A program made the position numbers and the translations under genes. From Pelecanus crispus (Eukaryota; Chordata; Aves; Pelecaniformes; Pelecanidae): a DNA stretch of 64,000 nt. The notes beneath the pieces are model-generated. The model made no database searches, was not told the origin of the DNA, and worked only from the letters and a program-made list of their open reading frames with translations. Shown in pieces: positions 27,336 to 40,797 of the stretch; position 1 is the stretch's first letter; each line of letters begins with the position of its first letter. Where the stretch lies: positions 1,366,501-1,430,500 of the forward strand of contig NC_134676.1 in assembly GCF_030463565.1 (NCBI RefSeq). Reading direction: 5' to 3'.

Positions 27336-29246
27336 AATCCTCCTGCCTTGCATATTCGTCCACATGACACAATAGTGGGAGAGCTTCCAAGGTACTTATT
27401 AGCCAAAAGTGTGAATGTTGGCCAGATGGTTTCTTTGGATTCTGAATAGTCAAGAGGATCAGACCTGTGATTTATTGTGGGTTCGGTAAGATATGCAGCT
27501 ACAATAGGCTTTGCTGCTGTTGTTTGGTCAGCTATGGTTGCATGTTCATGCTGCTCTTGCTTTACTAAATCCAGATGCCTTGGGTGAAATGGTGGGCTTA
27601 CCAGAAGCCAAAACAGCAGTAGCCAAAGACAGCTGAACAGATTGTCTTGCAGTTCTTTGAACTGTCTCATTGGTCATTTAAATACCTACTGCCAAATTTG
27701 AGATAGCATCTTCCTTTATGTCATTACCAAGAACAGTTTAGATTAAGAATCCAGAAAATAGCCCTAAATGTATTTCCTGAAAGCTGGGTTGTGGACTCTG
27801 GGTAGTTCTTCCCCAAACATTTTGGCATCCATGGAAATACTCCTTGAGGATTTTATTTTCTCTTTACATGAAAGTTTTTTAATTAACTGTACTAGAATGA
27901 AAAATCCTACTTTTGTAACGTATATCACTGGTTTACATACACATTTAATACTTAACTCTATGATGGCCTGTTCACACTTTCAAAAAAACATTTACAAAGC
28001 TGACTGGCAGAGTCCTTTTTTGATCTCAGTTCACTGATTTAGTCCCCACTACCTGCTTTTGCTGACCAAACTCTCTGACATGCAGAATTCACTAAAATTT
28101 TCTGACCAGCTTTGTAGTAGGAAACACACTCACAGTCACAGCGTTCCATGAAGCGCTCCAGTTCCCCATTGAGTACTGAAAGGTATTTTATTGCTTTTGA
28201 TAATATTCAAAATATGATTTGAAAGATGCACATATATTTTCTCTTCCAACACACATATTTCCTCTTCTGTATTTGCTCTCTGATTATTCAAACATTGCAC
28301 AAATAAGTGCATAGAGGGTACATGCAAAGCGCTGAAATTCTAGATTGGCAGCATTTGCAAGCCAGCGGACACTCACATTTCACAGCTGTGGATTGCCATG
28401 TGCACTACAGGGCCCGAAAGAGCAGAAATATCAGGGATAATTTACAGGAAACAAGGTACAAACCCAGCTAAATCCCACTGTGGTCAAAGTTAAATTGAAT
28501 GTGGTGGTTTGCTGCAATAGTTTTTTCAAACTATCCCCCCACAAAATCAGTTCACATTGACTGACATTTCCAAGACGAGACCAGCCCTCCATGACAATGA
28601 GAAACTATTCTACTAATGTCAACAAGCTCAATTTAAACTTTTTGCACGGTTGGAGAATTCTTACAACAACCTGTTTGAATACTGCTTCTATTTTTCTGTT
28701 TCTTTAATCTCTGAAACAAATTTTCTTTTAACAGGCTTTCTCTTACAATTCTATGAAAAATTACTTGATATTTTCTACAGCCATTTTTAATTTCCAGTGG
28801 TAGCCTCATGACAAACTACTAATCTATCACTGTAATGAACTCCCAGAAGTGTTCCCATTGCTTTCAACTATGTTCTAAAATTTCTAGGGAAAATCTATAT
28901 GCGATGAAGGAAAGCATGTTCCAGATAAATTCTCCTATTTTATTTGATATTTTTGTTGTACTACATAAAAGTCTGACAGCCCCTGATCACCTAAATTCAT
29001 TGTGTGAACTGGAAAAAATGCCTATTTTATGCAGTGGGTTCCCTGCTTCCACCATCAACAGAACACCGCAATGATCATTCTTCCAACAACTCTCACAGTT
29101 TTTGTAAGGCAAAATAAAGTTTGTGATTGTTTATGCAATATTCATTATTACAACATTTTTACAGAGTTAATCTGTGAATGAGTATCTCACATACCCCACC
29201 TGCAATTTCAGATGTGTTACTAATTTTGAGTGGTTATAGATATCAG

Positions 29247-29308
29247 TATGTATATGTAAGATGTACATATATATACAATAAGTACATATATAATATGTAC
29301 ATATATAG
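29247..29308. repeat. TA/TACA-rich simple repeat
   Basis: Alternating GTACATATATA-type motifs, partly palindromic. Confidence 0.7.
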
Positions 29309-30275
29309 CTCTCCATAAATATATGGTTACATGTATCCAATGTCATCTTTCCTCTTCCTGAGTGGATGAACGAAGACCTACTTCCAACTTTAGTTTAATA
29401 TGGAATTTGCTTCCCTCCAAAACATTGAAACTAGTTCGCCATGGAAATTAATTCTAGTAGATTCTCCTTCCTCATATTCATCCCAAATAATCAACTTAAT
29501 TTTGACCAAATGCTAATAGATTTTTTTGGCAGTTTTCACACAGCTATTCTCTTTGTTTTCCCCTGCTGATACGGCACTCCACCTAGCAAAACAGAGATAG
29601 AGCGATATAATCAAACCTCTCATGGCCATGCCAGAGCAAACACTGGTAAAATTATGAGCTGATCGATGGCAAAGCAGACCTTGTCCTAGATCTAGAAATA
29701 ATATACCTGTGTCTCCAGTTCACAGTATTTAAATCAAATGTACGATTTTATGTTCAATCTCCTTATTAAGCATAAATACATGTTTTTTTTTAAAAAGTTA
29801 GATTATGTCCTAGGCTGTTCCCAGAAAACTCTGTTGCACTTGAAACAAAGGTTGAAATTTCTATCATACACTGCGTGGTTTAATAAAAGGGGCTTAATAT
29901 GGAAATGAAACAAATCTAGCATTAGAAAAATAAGCAGAATCAAAATCCATTTAACTGAAACCTGAAGCTCTTTATATTTAAATCATAATACACTTACAGT
30001 AGCAGCTTCACTAAAAACTGTCCTTGTCAGAGATAGCCCTTTATTCTTTCTTCTATATTGCTTGTCAAGTAGCTAATTCAAGTAGCTAATTGTGCAAATA
30101 ACTAATCCAACCACCATGTGTTCCTTCAATTATTTTCTTCTTCATCCCTTTTCTGTTCTTATTCCCATGTATTTATTACATCATCTTTTAATTAGATTAT
30201 AAGGACAAGCAATGTATGTCAGCGCACAGTACCCAAACCCAAAGACCTCTGATGATGTTCTATGCATCTGGGCTC

Positions 30276-30360
30276 AATAATAAAAATAATATATAATAAT
30301 AACAACAATATGTTCTTAATATATGTATTATAATAATATATAATAATAACAACAACAATT
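30276..30360. repeat. AAT/AAC-rich microsatellite with internal duplication
   Basis: AATAATATATAATAATAACA occurs twice (near 30287 and 30334), separated by TTCTTAATATATGTATT-like sequence. Low-complexity AT-rich DNA. Confidence 0.75.
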
Positions 30361-31889
30361 TTCTGCCATCCATGTAGAGACTTCAAAAAACACTCAATAT
30401 GTTAAATGATACCATTTGGGTGAATAGACTATAAAATCTCATAAACTCTCTATAAGGTTCCCTCCACATGATATATGAGCCAAGAAAATGCCATCTATCC
30501 TGGCATTTTTTAAGCAGGCTGTGTAAAATGTTGTGAACTTCCCCCTTGCCCTTAGATAGTTTAAAATAGTTTTTCATGTAAAAACTATGAGGGTGAGGAC
30601 TCATGTATAAAAGAGGAATATTAGACACCAGACAATTCTGGTTGTCAGAGCCTGACTTCAGCTGGGCAAAACTGGATATGAAAACTCTTGCAGACCTACT
30701 CAAAACTATTTGGTGGTTTACTGCACATTAAGGAAAAAAAAGCTAAGCAGCTATTTTTATGATACTTGGCCTTGAGTGTAAACATATCACCTCCAATGAA
30801 TTAGCCATCACTAAGGTTTTTAATCACTTAGTCATACAGCAGCTGCACACTTGTATTCTTTCATGAAGAGTGTCACTTTGAAAGAAGTTTCCTATTTTTG
30901 CAAGTGAAGAACAAGTGTGTTTGATTTCAACAAAAACAAGTAACTAAGTTATTCTTGTTCGATTAAATTCTAGGCAGAAAGAATATGAAATCTCCAAGTG
31001 GATACATTTTCTTTAGCATTCTTCCATTATCAATTCAGCAAATTTGCTCCTGCGTGAATTGTGACACTTGTCCCGTCTCTCTGAAGACATTAGCTGCAGC
31101 ACATCCGCACCACCCAGTAACCGTGGGTTTAGAGCTGCCGGTGGCCTGAGCCCAGGCTCCATATGCTGACTCTTCTTCCAGTGTTTCTTTAGAATGTTTT
31201 TCCTTGATTGAAATTGTTCAGAAGACACAGACAGACAGCTGTTCTCTAGATACTGAGGAAAATAGTAACTCTTCGAAATACTGAAATAAATTCGTATTTT
31301 GTTTCCCGTGACATTTGGGAAATGACTGTAGATAGTCCCATGGACTATTGGCGCAAGACACTAAAACCTTCCATGGAACTCTTTCCTGCCTTAGAGGTCA
31401 ATAAGATTCAAGTTCCTAGTGCCTCCTAGAGAAAGGTCCATAATATCTAATTCAGTATCTGCTAGAATTAACTAAAAGACTTCCAAAGCTTAAGTCTCTA
31501 TTCAAATGTCCTCATTTACATGAAAAAGATGTTTGAAAAAAGAGCAATACGACTTGTAGGATTTTCAAGCTTTGTCCTACCTTTGCACAGATAAAAATAT
31601 TAGTTCAATACCAAAAATACAGACAAAACTGCTAATGAAAATAAAGTCATAGAAATTAAAACGATCACATCTGAGATGGAAGCAGTACTCAAAAACTTTA
31701 CTGTGCTCAACCTGGGGATGATCTCCAGCCCAGGTGACTTAAAGAGCTGGCACAGTTAATCATCAGTCTATCAAACAAGAAGCACAAACATATTATTGAA
31801 GCATGGCAAATGTGGACATCTTTTAAGAAAAGCTTAGCGGCCACCAAACCATTAGCTATACAAAGTTTAAGAATATGTTTTGAAGAAAG

Positions 31890-32960
31890 CAATAATTAAG
31901 CGCAGGGACATAAGTGAGAGAAGGACTTATGAAAGACAGATCATGTTAGACAAATCTAATGTTTTCCTCTGATAGGAAACCTTATGATTTAAGCAATCTA
32001 GATCTAGTGTGATTGGACTTTGAAGTGTTTGATAATCTAACCCAGAAAGAGGGTTAGTTTAGCTTGAAAAACCATGATATTTAACTGATAAAAGAGGAGC
32101 TGACAGTAAGTTTTCTGAACATACTGGTTGAATACAACCCACAGTATTCATCAAGGATTAGTGCTGGAACTGATCTCACTGCTTATTTCAACAATGATCT
32201 CTGTAGTAAGGGGAGGAGTACGCTAATGAAATGTTCCAGTGACAAATTAAGGGAGGTAATGGCAATGACAGGAGCATCATACTGGAAGATCTGCTCAATG
32301 AAGACCAAAGCAATAGAAAGGAGATTAGGCTTAATAATATATAATGAAAATTATACTTAGTGAGCGATTCACCTCATCTAACAGAGCCATCCAGAAGACA
32401 GGTCTCTAGTCAAATGCAGCTAGATAGGGAGCCCTCCAGAGAGCGATTCATCACGGCCGTGGTTGACGCCTCTTTTAGAGCTAAGGATCCACTCCTGGCC
32501 TGCTCAGATTAGGTAAGATGAGTCCACCAGTTTGATAACAAAAAGGCTATAACCTGACAGAGACCAGTTAGAAATAATACAGGCGAATGATCTGGACATA
32601 CTATTCAACTGCAAGATAAATATCAGTTATCAATATGACATGGTTGTAAGAAATCATAGTGATCCTAGGATGTGATCCAGGTTATTTCTAGCAGATGTAG
32701 GCAACCATTAATTGCATTGTACAAGATGCTACAAGGGCCATATGTGGAACGCTGTATGCAATTCTAGTCAACCTGTTCAGAAAAGATGGATTCAAGATGA
32801 AAAAAAGGCAGGGAAAGGCTATTTAGAAGAAAATGAAGAATCTATCATGTAAGAAACTTAATGTTTATCCTAGCATGGTTAGTATTATTATTCATAAACA
32901 AACTCCAGAAGCAAACACATGAGAGAAAGCACTATGTAAGTTACAGGATGATACTAATAA
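31890..32960 (+). mobile_element. Degraded CR1-type LINE (reverse transcriptase region), sense
   Basis: Ordered similarity to CR1/L3-type ORF2 is visible without an intact frame: AGACAAATCTAATG near 31949, GAAGTGTTTGATAATCT near 32022, a segment like the 'FINDL...FADDTKL' region around 32160-32260, a GCTGTATGCAATTCTAGTCA segment near 32751 and GAATCTATCATGTAAGAA near 32838. The order is as in a sense element. Stops and indels are frequent, so it is old and inactive. The boundaries are approximate, and the preceding 300 bp may belong to it. Confidence 0.65.
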
Positions 32961-35900
32961 AAATATTGTCATGCTTATGTTTACATAAGAAATTGAAAGA
33001 CTTTTTTTTTATCAGTCAAAGGACTGAGTTTCTGAAGCAGATTTCCAAAGAGATCAATACAGTAAAATACCAGGTAGTTTTAAGACGATTCTCACACTTT
33101 ATGGAAGAAATTACATGCTGTGTTTTTCTGACATAGTAGGGGGTGATCAAGAAATTTTATCTGCCATATTGGAAATAAGAATTTAAAATAGAATTAAAAA
33201 TTTAGTTGAAACTTTGACATAAGAAAAGTAAGGGCATTAAACATTTCCCAAAACACATTCAGAGTTAAACTTTTCAGATACATCTTTTATGAAAAGTTAT
33301 GTTGTGATGTTATCTCACAGCTCAAAGCTTCTTCCATTACTTGGAAAATAAGATTTGTCTTCAAACATTACAATGGAGTTGTATTTGAACCAGTAATTCT
33401 GATATCTGTACAGTTATATTTATGACTACTCACAAATTCCAAATTAGAAGAAAGAACGGAGAAAAAATAAAACCCGAAGGAAGAAAAGAACAGTTTTGTT
33501 CCATACATATACTATGTTGATTCAATTCAAAATCTAAAGAGAAATAACCTCTATTAGCCTAACGAAGGGGTTGGTCCTGCAAAATGACAGCACATGCAAA
33601 TTGTCAGTGATGACACTCATCAGCACACTGACTTCGTCCAGAGACACTTCACATACATTTTTGTTTGTGTTAGTGTGAAACGGACATTTTAGGTGGCATG
33701 TCTCATTCCAAACATCTCCCACCTTCATTTGTCAGCTTTGTGAGGAAAGCCATAAATTATATTAAGTAGAATATTTTGCTGTACTTTAGTCAGCAACTAG
33801 ATGACAAGCAGTAGACAAACAGTAACAATAATGTTTGTTTTACTGCCTTTTCACTAACTAAATCAGCTATGATACACCTCCAAATAACATTTCCCTATCA
33901 TTTAATGGAAAAAATATAATATTTTAAAAATGTTTCCAGGGGAAAAACATTTTTTCCAGATGCTGGTTCTTTAGGAAATATTAAAGATACCCGCTGAAAT
34001 CTTTATAAGAAATTGCTTTATTGCACATTTTGTATTCTTAGCCAAGCTGTCATCACGACCTATGTATTTCCATAACTACCTGCATATGCCCATTTACTTG
34101 ACTGAAATAAACGGGCAGAACTCACTTCATTGTAGTTTGGCTCAAAAAGAAATTTTTACATGACAAACCTAAATGGCAAAAAAATAAAATACATGGAAAA
34201 CCTCTTTTGAATTAAAAAATAGCGTGTAGGGTGAGGCTATGAATGGAATATTTAAAAAAAAAAAAGATTTTTGTATGTTAAAATTGACTTGCGTGGACTT
34301 TCCTCACTTATAGAACATACTGCACAGTCTTAGAAAGAACAAAATGTCACCGACTGCCACTGCTGCCAAGGAACACGGTGGATGGTTACAGCACACAGCA
34401 TTTCCAACTGGGCCATGACTGCTCAGACCCATGAAACTGATGATGAGGCTGAAGGATTTAGGAAATCTGTCCCCAGAAAGGTCTAACAGAGATAGCCCTA
34501 GACCCTGGAATTACAAAGGAAAGCAGGCAAGAGGAAACCCACTGCCCCTGCAGTGTGCTGGCAGAATACATGCACACACATTTTCACCGTGAATGCGAAA
34601 CATCCCCCGTACCTACCGGCCTTTTTCCAAATCCACTGTCTCCTCCCTAACAGACTAAGGTATTGCCTACCAGTTAAAACTATGCAGTATGTCCTAAAAT
34701 GATGACATTTCATTTTAATTGAAGTTAAACATACTCTTCCACTAGGGAATAAGAAAGTAAACCAAATTTTAATAGGAATTCACAGAAGTACAGAAGAATA
34801 TTTTTCTCACTCCTATATTATCTTTCTGTGGAAATCTGAGAACAAATATTTTTGAGGCAATAGATGAAACTTATTCTCAGTTAAACTGTACTGAAATTAG
34901 TGAAGTTATATTAATTTTGTTCCTTTGTTTCTGTGGAAATGAGACTGTACTGGATATATGTTTACTAAGCTATACTACTTATAAACTTCACAATAGGTAC
35001 CTACAGATTTAGCCTCTAAAATAAAGTCTATTGATAAAGGGAGGCTACTGTAAGTCTACTCTAGAATAACTTTGTGAATATTCTTATTCTGGAAGAAGAG
35101 TGCTATTTTCTAAATTTGCTTTATATACCGTAAAAAATAGTTCGGATAAACCAAAGAGAGACATCTCTTTTCTGTAAAGAAGCATCCCTGCAGAACGTGA
35201 TTCTGGCACAACAACTCCTCTTTAGAGTCACATTCTGGTTTAGCCTGAACAACGTTTCCTACTCACATAAATCCTAATATGCTCTCCCAGAGTTTCCCTC
35301 CAAACTCTCAAGCCATCAGTTCCACAACCGGTCATATCTGAGAAGGGAAGAAAGCTGAAAGCACGATTTTTGTTTCTGTGGACAGACTGGACACAATGAG
35401 ACTGCCGAGGAGCTGCAAAAGGTCAGACTTCTGCCAGCAGAGAGGCTGTAGCTGGTTAGGTGTTGGTATTGTAGCAATCATGATCTCTTGATTTCCTGGG
35501 CTGCAAAGAAATGCTGTGGACACTGTTGAGTGCTAGTAATAGCTGGATGTGACAGCAACAGAAGTCCCGTTGGTCAAACTGCTTCCAGTCCTGCAAACAT
35601 GGAAATTACCCCCCTCTCAAACACCTTCCTAAACCAGACAAGGCAACACACAGTGACTACTCCCTCGGCTGGTTACATCAAGAGACAGTACCTTCAGCTC
35701 CTTCTTGCTAAGATGAAACTGTCTTGTGGAAAGAAATGGTTCTGAGCCAATTAAGAGCTCAGTTGCTGCTTGTTAGATGTTAGAAAATAGATTGCATAGC
35801 TCACAACCGTAATTCGGACCATACGCTCAGAACTTCAGTTAGCAAGGTTAAAAAAATTAGGTTTGGGGTTTTTTTCCACTCCCTGTACCTTTCTCTCAGG

Positions 35901-38900
35901 AAAACACAAAATCCTACGATATTCCTACTGATCTTGGCCAGTCCATGATATCCACATTTTACACTATATTCCTGTCACACACATTTTTCAGTCCTCAGAC
36001 CTCATATTGCAGTGCAGATCTCTTGTGACAGAAAACGTGAGCACAGAATTCAATAGTCATTATGAATTTCTATAGCGACAATGTTTTCCGAAACTACTGA
36101 CAATGCAGCTCTGACTTGTACAACCTCCTCTGATCAGAGTGCGCTGGGCTCTTACGTGCTCCGTTAGACTTGAGGAAGAGGTATAAAATCCTCAGCTTGA
36201 AAGACGTAAGGGCCAGACCTTGACAAATGTTTTATTCTTTGTTATTAAAGAAACGCATTGATAAATATACAAGGAAAAACAATACATTTCAACTGCAAAA
36301 AAAGAGCAGAATAATATTAAGGGAAAAAGCTGACAAAGAAATGTCAACTGTAGAGTGCTGAAGAGTCACAAAGCTTAAAACGAAGTGCCAGAGGTACAGG
36401 TGATGGAAGTGGCATGTCCTTGCTCTCCCGAGGACCGTGTGCTTTTCTCATTGGCTCACAGGCTTTTCAGCTGAGCTCCAGAGAAGATTTTAGTTGTTTT
36501 AAGACCTATTTAATCCCATCAAAGTCGGCAGTAAAAAATTCACAATTTTTTAACCAGACATCTCCTAGGACTTGGACACATCCCTCAGGACATGTCATGC
36601 AGTCCCACCCTCACGTCTAGGAAAGCCTTGCTGCTGACAGCGTCTTCTGTTGAAACAGGCATTTTTGAAGAGGGCAGCTGTTGTGACAAAAGGACAGGGG
36701 ATAGGACACTCCAAACACTCCTGAAGACATCAGGAAAAGCATTTTGATCTGCAAAGGCCAAATTTCTTCCTCCAGTTCAGCCCCTCCGACTTCTGCCACT
36801 AAAGTTTGCAGCAAGGGTTTTGATTCTTCTTAGGAAATTTCTTGGTTCCTCTTCCTTTTTCGCCAGAAGTTTTACCATGGTGAAAATTTTCAGTCCTTAC
36901 TTAAACTCCCATTCATTCTAATGAGAATTTAGTTCTAATGAGAATTTTGACCCAATGACTATGGGATTTAACTACTAAAAATATTTACCATTTACAGAAT
37001 GTACTACCGATTCAAGGTTCCTTGCAAATGTGACTTAGCCCTTACATACTCATGATGCAGAGGAGACTTAAAAATGTCTGTAACTATAAAATAAACTACA
37101 AACTATAGAAAAAAATATATTTAACTATATAATTAAGCCATAAAAATAGTTACTGATGTTGCAAAGTCAAGTACTTCAACCATAGTTCTGCCCCTTTGTT
37201 TTTTGCCTTGTTTCCTGAACGAGGCAGAATATAACAAGGAAGCGCAAAGGGATGTATTAGAGGTCACATGGAAACGATAAGCTTTTTTTGTGCTTCATTT
37301 TTCCACTTTTGGGGGGGGAGGGGAGCAGCAACCAGTTCAGTGGCTCAGGGGTTTATTCTATACAATTTATTAAGTTCAACTTTGTTCCACCCCTGCTTCA
37401 TCATGAAAACTAACATGGCAGCTCTGGATCACATCTCTTTAACCTACAAGATTAGCAAGAGGAAAAATAATTAGACTATCTTGGCCCAACCTAGTCGTCT
37501 CAGTTGTCTCTACCTCTTCTCAAGGGTGTGCCGTCACAGATGTGAGGACGCATACCGGTACCATTGGGTAGGTCTGGAAGCCTTTCATAAGCCTTTTTTT
37601 TTTTTTCATTCCCACCCCCAGTTTGGTGTTGAGCAAGTTCCTACCTCATGGGGTGCCAAGAGGGTTTGGATGGTGTGGCTCTGAGGCACAGCTGAGGAGA
37701 CTAACTTGGTCCTCCACTACGCTCCATCAACTGCCCGTGGTCTCTGAGCTGAGGCTCCGCTCCCTGGCTCTGAGGGCAGGGTGGCCCTAGGCACAGAGAA
37801 TATTCTTGTGTGTTTAAGAAGCTGCAAGTGAAAGAATAACAATTTTTACCAGTTTATAATTCACCCAACCTGAATCCTGACATATCTCAAACATTGAGGG
37901 TGTCAGACTTTCTCCCCCAAAAACCCAGCAGTAACATTTTCACACACGTGTGTTACATAGCCTAAAAATACATGCCACTACCATCTCTGTCTGGAACAAA
38001 CACTTCTAAGGTTTTTCCTGTACCACATATTGCTGCTCTGCAATACCTGGACTTTTTTTGGTGAACGGTCCCTAAATTTACTACTGCTAGCCCGCGGACA
38101 CTTCCATGGACTATCAGCATAGTCACACACAAGTGGTGAGTTCCTACACAGTGCAGCTTCACAGAGCACAGGCTGGGCGTCCTGGCATTAGACTATTTTA
38201 AAGAAACTCATCAGGTCTTATCTTCTTACTTCTGACCTTGTGACAACTATTGACTTGCTTTTCTATTCTGGTGGTTCAGCACTCAATATCTGAAACGCCA
38301 TTATGAATAAAATGAAGTGCAATATTTTAGAGATGTGTGTGGCCTACAGTCCTCTGCCCGTTTTCAGTCTTAAATAGCAAGTAAGTGAAGGGGATGGGGA
38401 ACAACTGCAAGGTGTTATCTCTGGGCAGAACACAGATACGTTCTCGATTCAGTGCCAAAAATACCCAGTTTTTTAAAATTACCTCTCACTATGCATTGCT
38501 TAAAGCATATCCAAGCAACGAAAGGCAACACCCATGGAAGGAGTCATTGGCAATAATGTTGTGGTTTCAACCTCATTCCTTTAGAAATGACTCATGAGAA
38601 AAAAAGCGCAGAAAAGACCTCTGTCTTAATTATTGTCCTGGCCCCAACACGGCTCTTTTTATCTGTTTGTGCAGAGCCATCACGCAAGGAACTTGCTCCT
38701 CCTCTTCTCCCCTGTTCCTGGGCAGTCACTGCCCTGCCGGGAGGGAAAACGTACCGCCGCAGGGCGAGATGCAGGATGGTGCTGCACGCCCTCCGCCTTG
38801 GCGGGGGGCCCGCTGAGCCCTGTGCCTGAGCACGGCCAGGAAAGCCCTGGGAGAAGAAGCCTCTCCCAGACATGCTGACACGGAGAGCCAGGCAGCGGCA

Positions 38901-40797
38901 GCCATTCCATCAGCACCGCTTGTAGTGTTGGACAGGAGAGCATCAACACTGTAGCTGCAGCCAGCTTCTTCAGCACACATTTTTGACACAGGCATTAATT
39001 ACTTCGTCACATGCCATTTTTTCCAGAGGGCCCCTGCACGGTCCCGTGCATGGAGCGGATCGCGCTCACTGCGCAAAGTGCCATGCAGCCGCTTGTTTTG
39101 TCGCTGTCATTTGGTGCGTGGCCCTAGGACTCGTTAATGGCACGGTATGCAGGCTGTGCATGCCATGCCGCCAGAATTAGCAATTTCCGCATGGGTTCTT
39201 CTGTGGCATCAGTTATTGTAGCAACACAGCGCTTCATAACATTAATCAATTTATTTTCAAAACAGTCTGATGAAATTTCCAAAGAGTTTATCTGCAAATC
39301 CATAAAGAGTATCCACTGAACATGTGCACGCTCAACTTTTTTACGGATTTATGATAAGCCCACATTTTGACGGATTTTTATAGGAATGACAAAGGGCACA
39401 ATCATAGCTCCAAACTGGAACAAAACGCAGTCTAGTACTTTGCTCTCCTGCTATTAAAGTCTACAGACAGGGTGAAAAAATTTCTTTGGAGACATACGTT
39501 TAACGGATATGTTCAGGAACCTGAAGATGTGAATTTTTGTCTCGTGCTCATACTTGTAACACCGCTTACCATGTTAACAGAGCACTTCCGCTAACATGGT
39601 GTGGTTCCAAATGGCTTCACATGTCTTCTGAGGTGGTAAAAGGCCCAACTGCCAGCAGCCCCTCTCCGTCCGCAGCAACATCTGCACTTGTGAATTGTCC
39701 GTAGAAAATTCTGTGGCGCACTGAAAACTGAACATATGGGGACAGTATAAAATACAGTGGATTAAAATCGCAAAATAAATAACACTGGGGCCAGTACGGC
39801 AGTTGTGTTATTCCTTTTCCTATTTAATTTAAAAACAAAACCCCACAGCCCATTATTAACCGTAGCTTCTGCATTAATTTTCAGTCTGCCAACCTAGTGT
39901 ACTCCAGAAAGACAAGGTCTTGCTACAGAAACGAGCTTCACTTGTGTTACTATGTGTGAAGTCTTACGTGTCACCGTAAATTTACATTTTGTGGTTTATT
40001 AATATTTCACTGTTGTGAGGTGAATAATTATATTTACCTCTATTTTCCCTGAAAGTAGTGCATTTTTATATTACTTTAATACCACCAATGCTTCAGTTAT
40101 TGCTAATATTAAAAATGGATTTAATTAGGACTTGATTAATCCAGAACTAAAACACGGTTGATATCCGAACAGGCCAGGCACAAATCAGGTGTAATTTACA
40201 TCCCTAATTATTACATTAACAATTTCTTTCTTCTGAAACACTGAAATGACACGGCCGGTATAATCATGATGAAGAGCAGCAGCAGCAGGCCAGGAAATGC
40301 AGTGAGCTTAAACGAGGTACGGGCTGCACTGCAGTAGCTAAGCCCAATGGACAGCCATCCCACGGGAGGGTCTGCGGGACCCCCGTGACGGCCCGCCGCC
40401 AGCAGCCCCCGCTCCCCTCTCCCTTTCCGTACGTGGGGAATGAACGCCGTCCAAACCAGGACTCACGGGGCCCTCTTTTTCCCAGTCTAATATCTACTAA
40501 CGCTTCATTTCTTCGGTGGTATCTGGAGATCCTGGATGCGTTACTGGGTTAAATAATTAAATAAAGCCTTGTCTCTCCTCTGGGGGCTCATGCTACTTTT
40601 TTTCCTCTGGTTTTCTCTGCATTGATTCACTTTGAGGGGAAAAAAAAAAATAAATCCCGCATTTTAAACAATAAGCAATTTGGCACCGGCCCTGTCTTTT
40701 CTTTGTACCACGTATAGCGCTAAGACCACTGTTGGTGCCAAGGGAATAATAACTCACAGATAAAAAAACTTCAATAATAGAGGGAAATGGCTGTGCT
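32961..40797. other. Gene-poor AT-rich stretch
   Basis: No gene or intact element is recognised. It includes a short A run (34254-34264), a GC-rich pocket at 38690-38930 with opposing open frames, and the transition at about 40.3 kb to the GC-rich domain leading to TCF4. Confidence 0.5.

Larger units (their letters stand above)
19204..31889. other. Gene-poor AT-rich stretch
   Basis: The stretch contains small repeats (listed separately), a GC-rich pocket at 23260-23420, and two weak exon-like segments at 22719-22805 and 26146-26207. No recognised gene. The largest open frame (25615-26085, - strand, 156 codons) has no recognisable domain and is of a length expected by chance in this much DNA. 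Confidence 0.5.
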
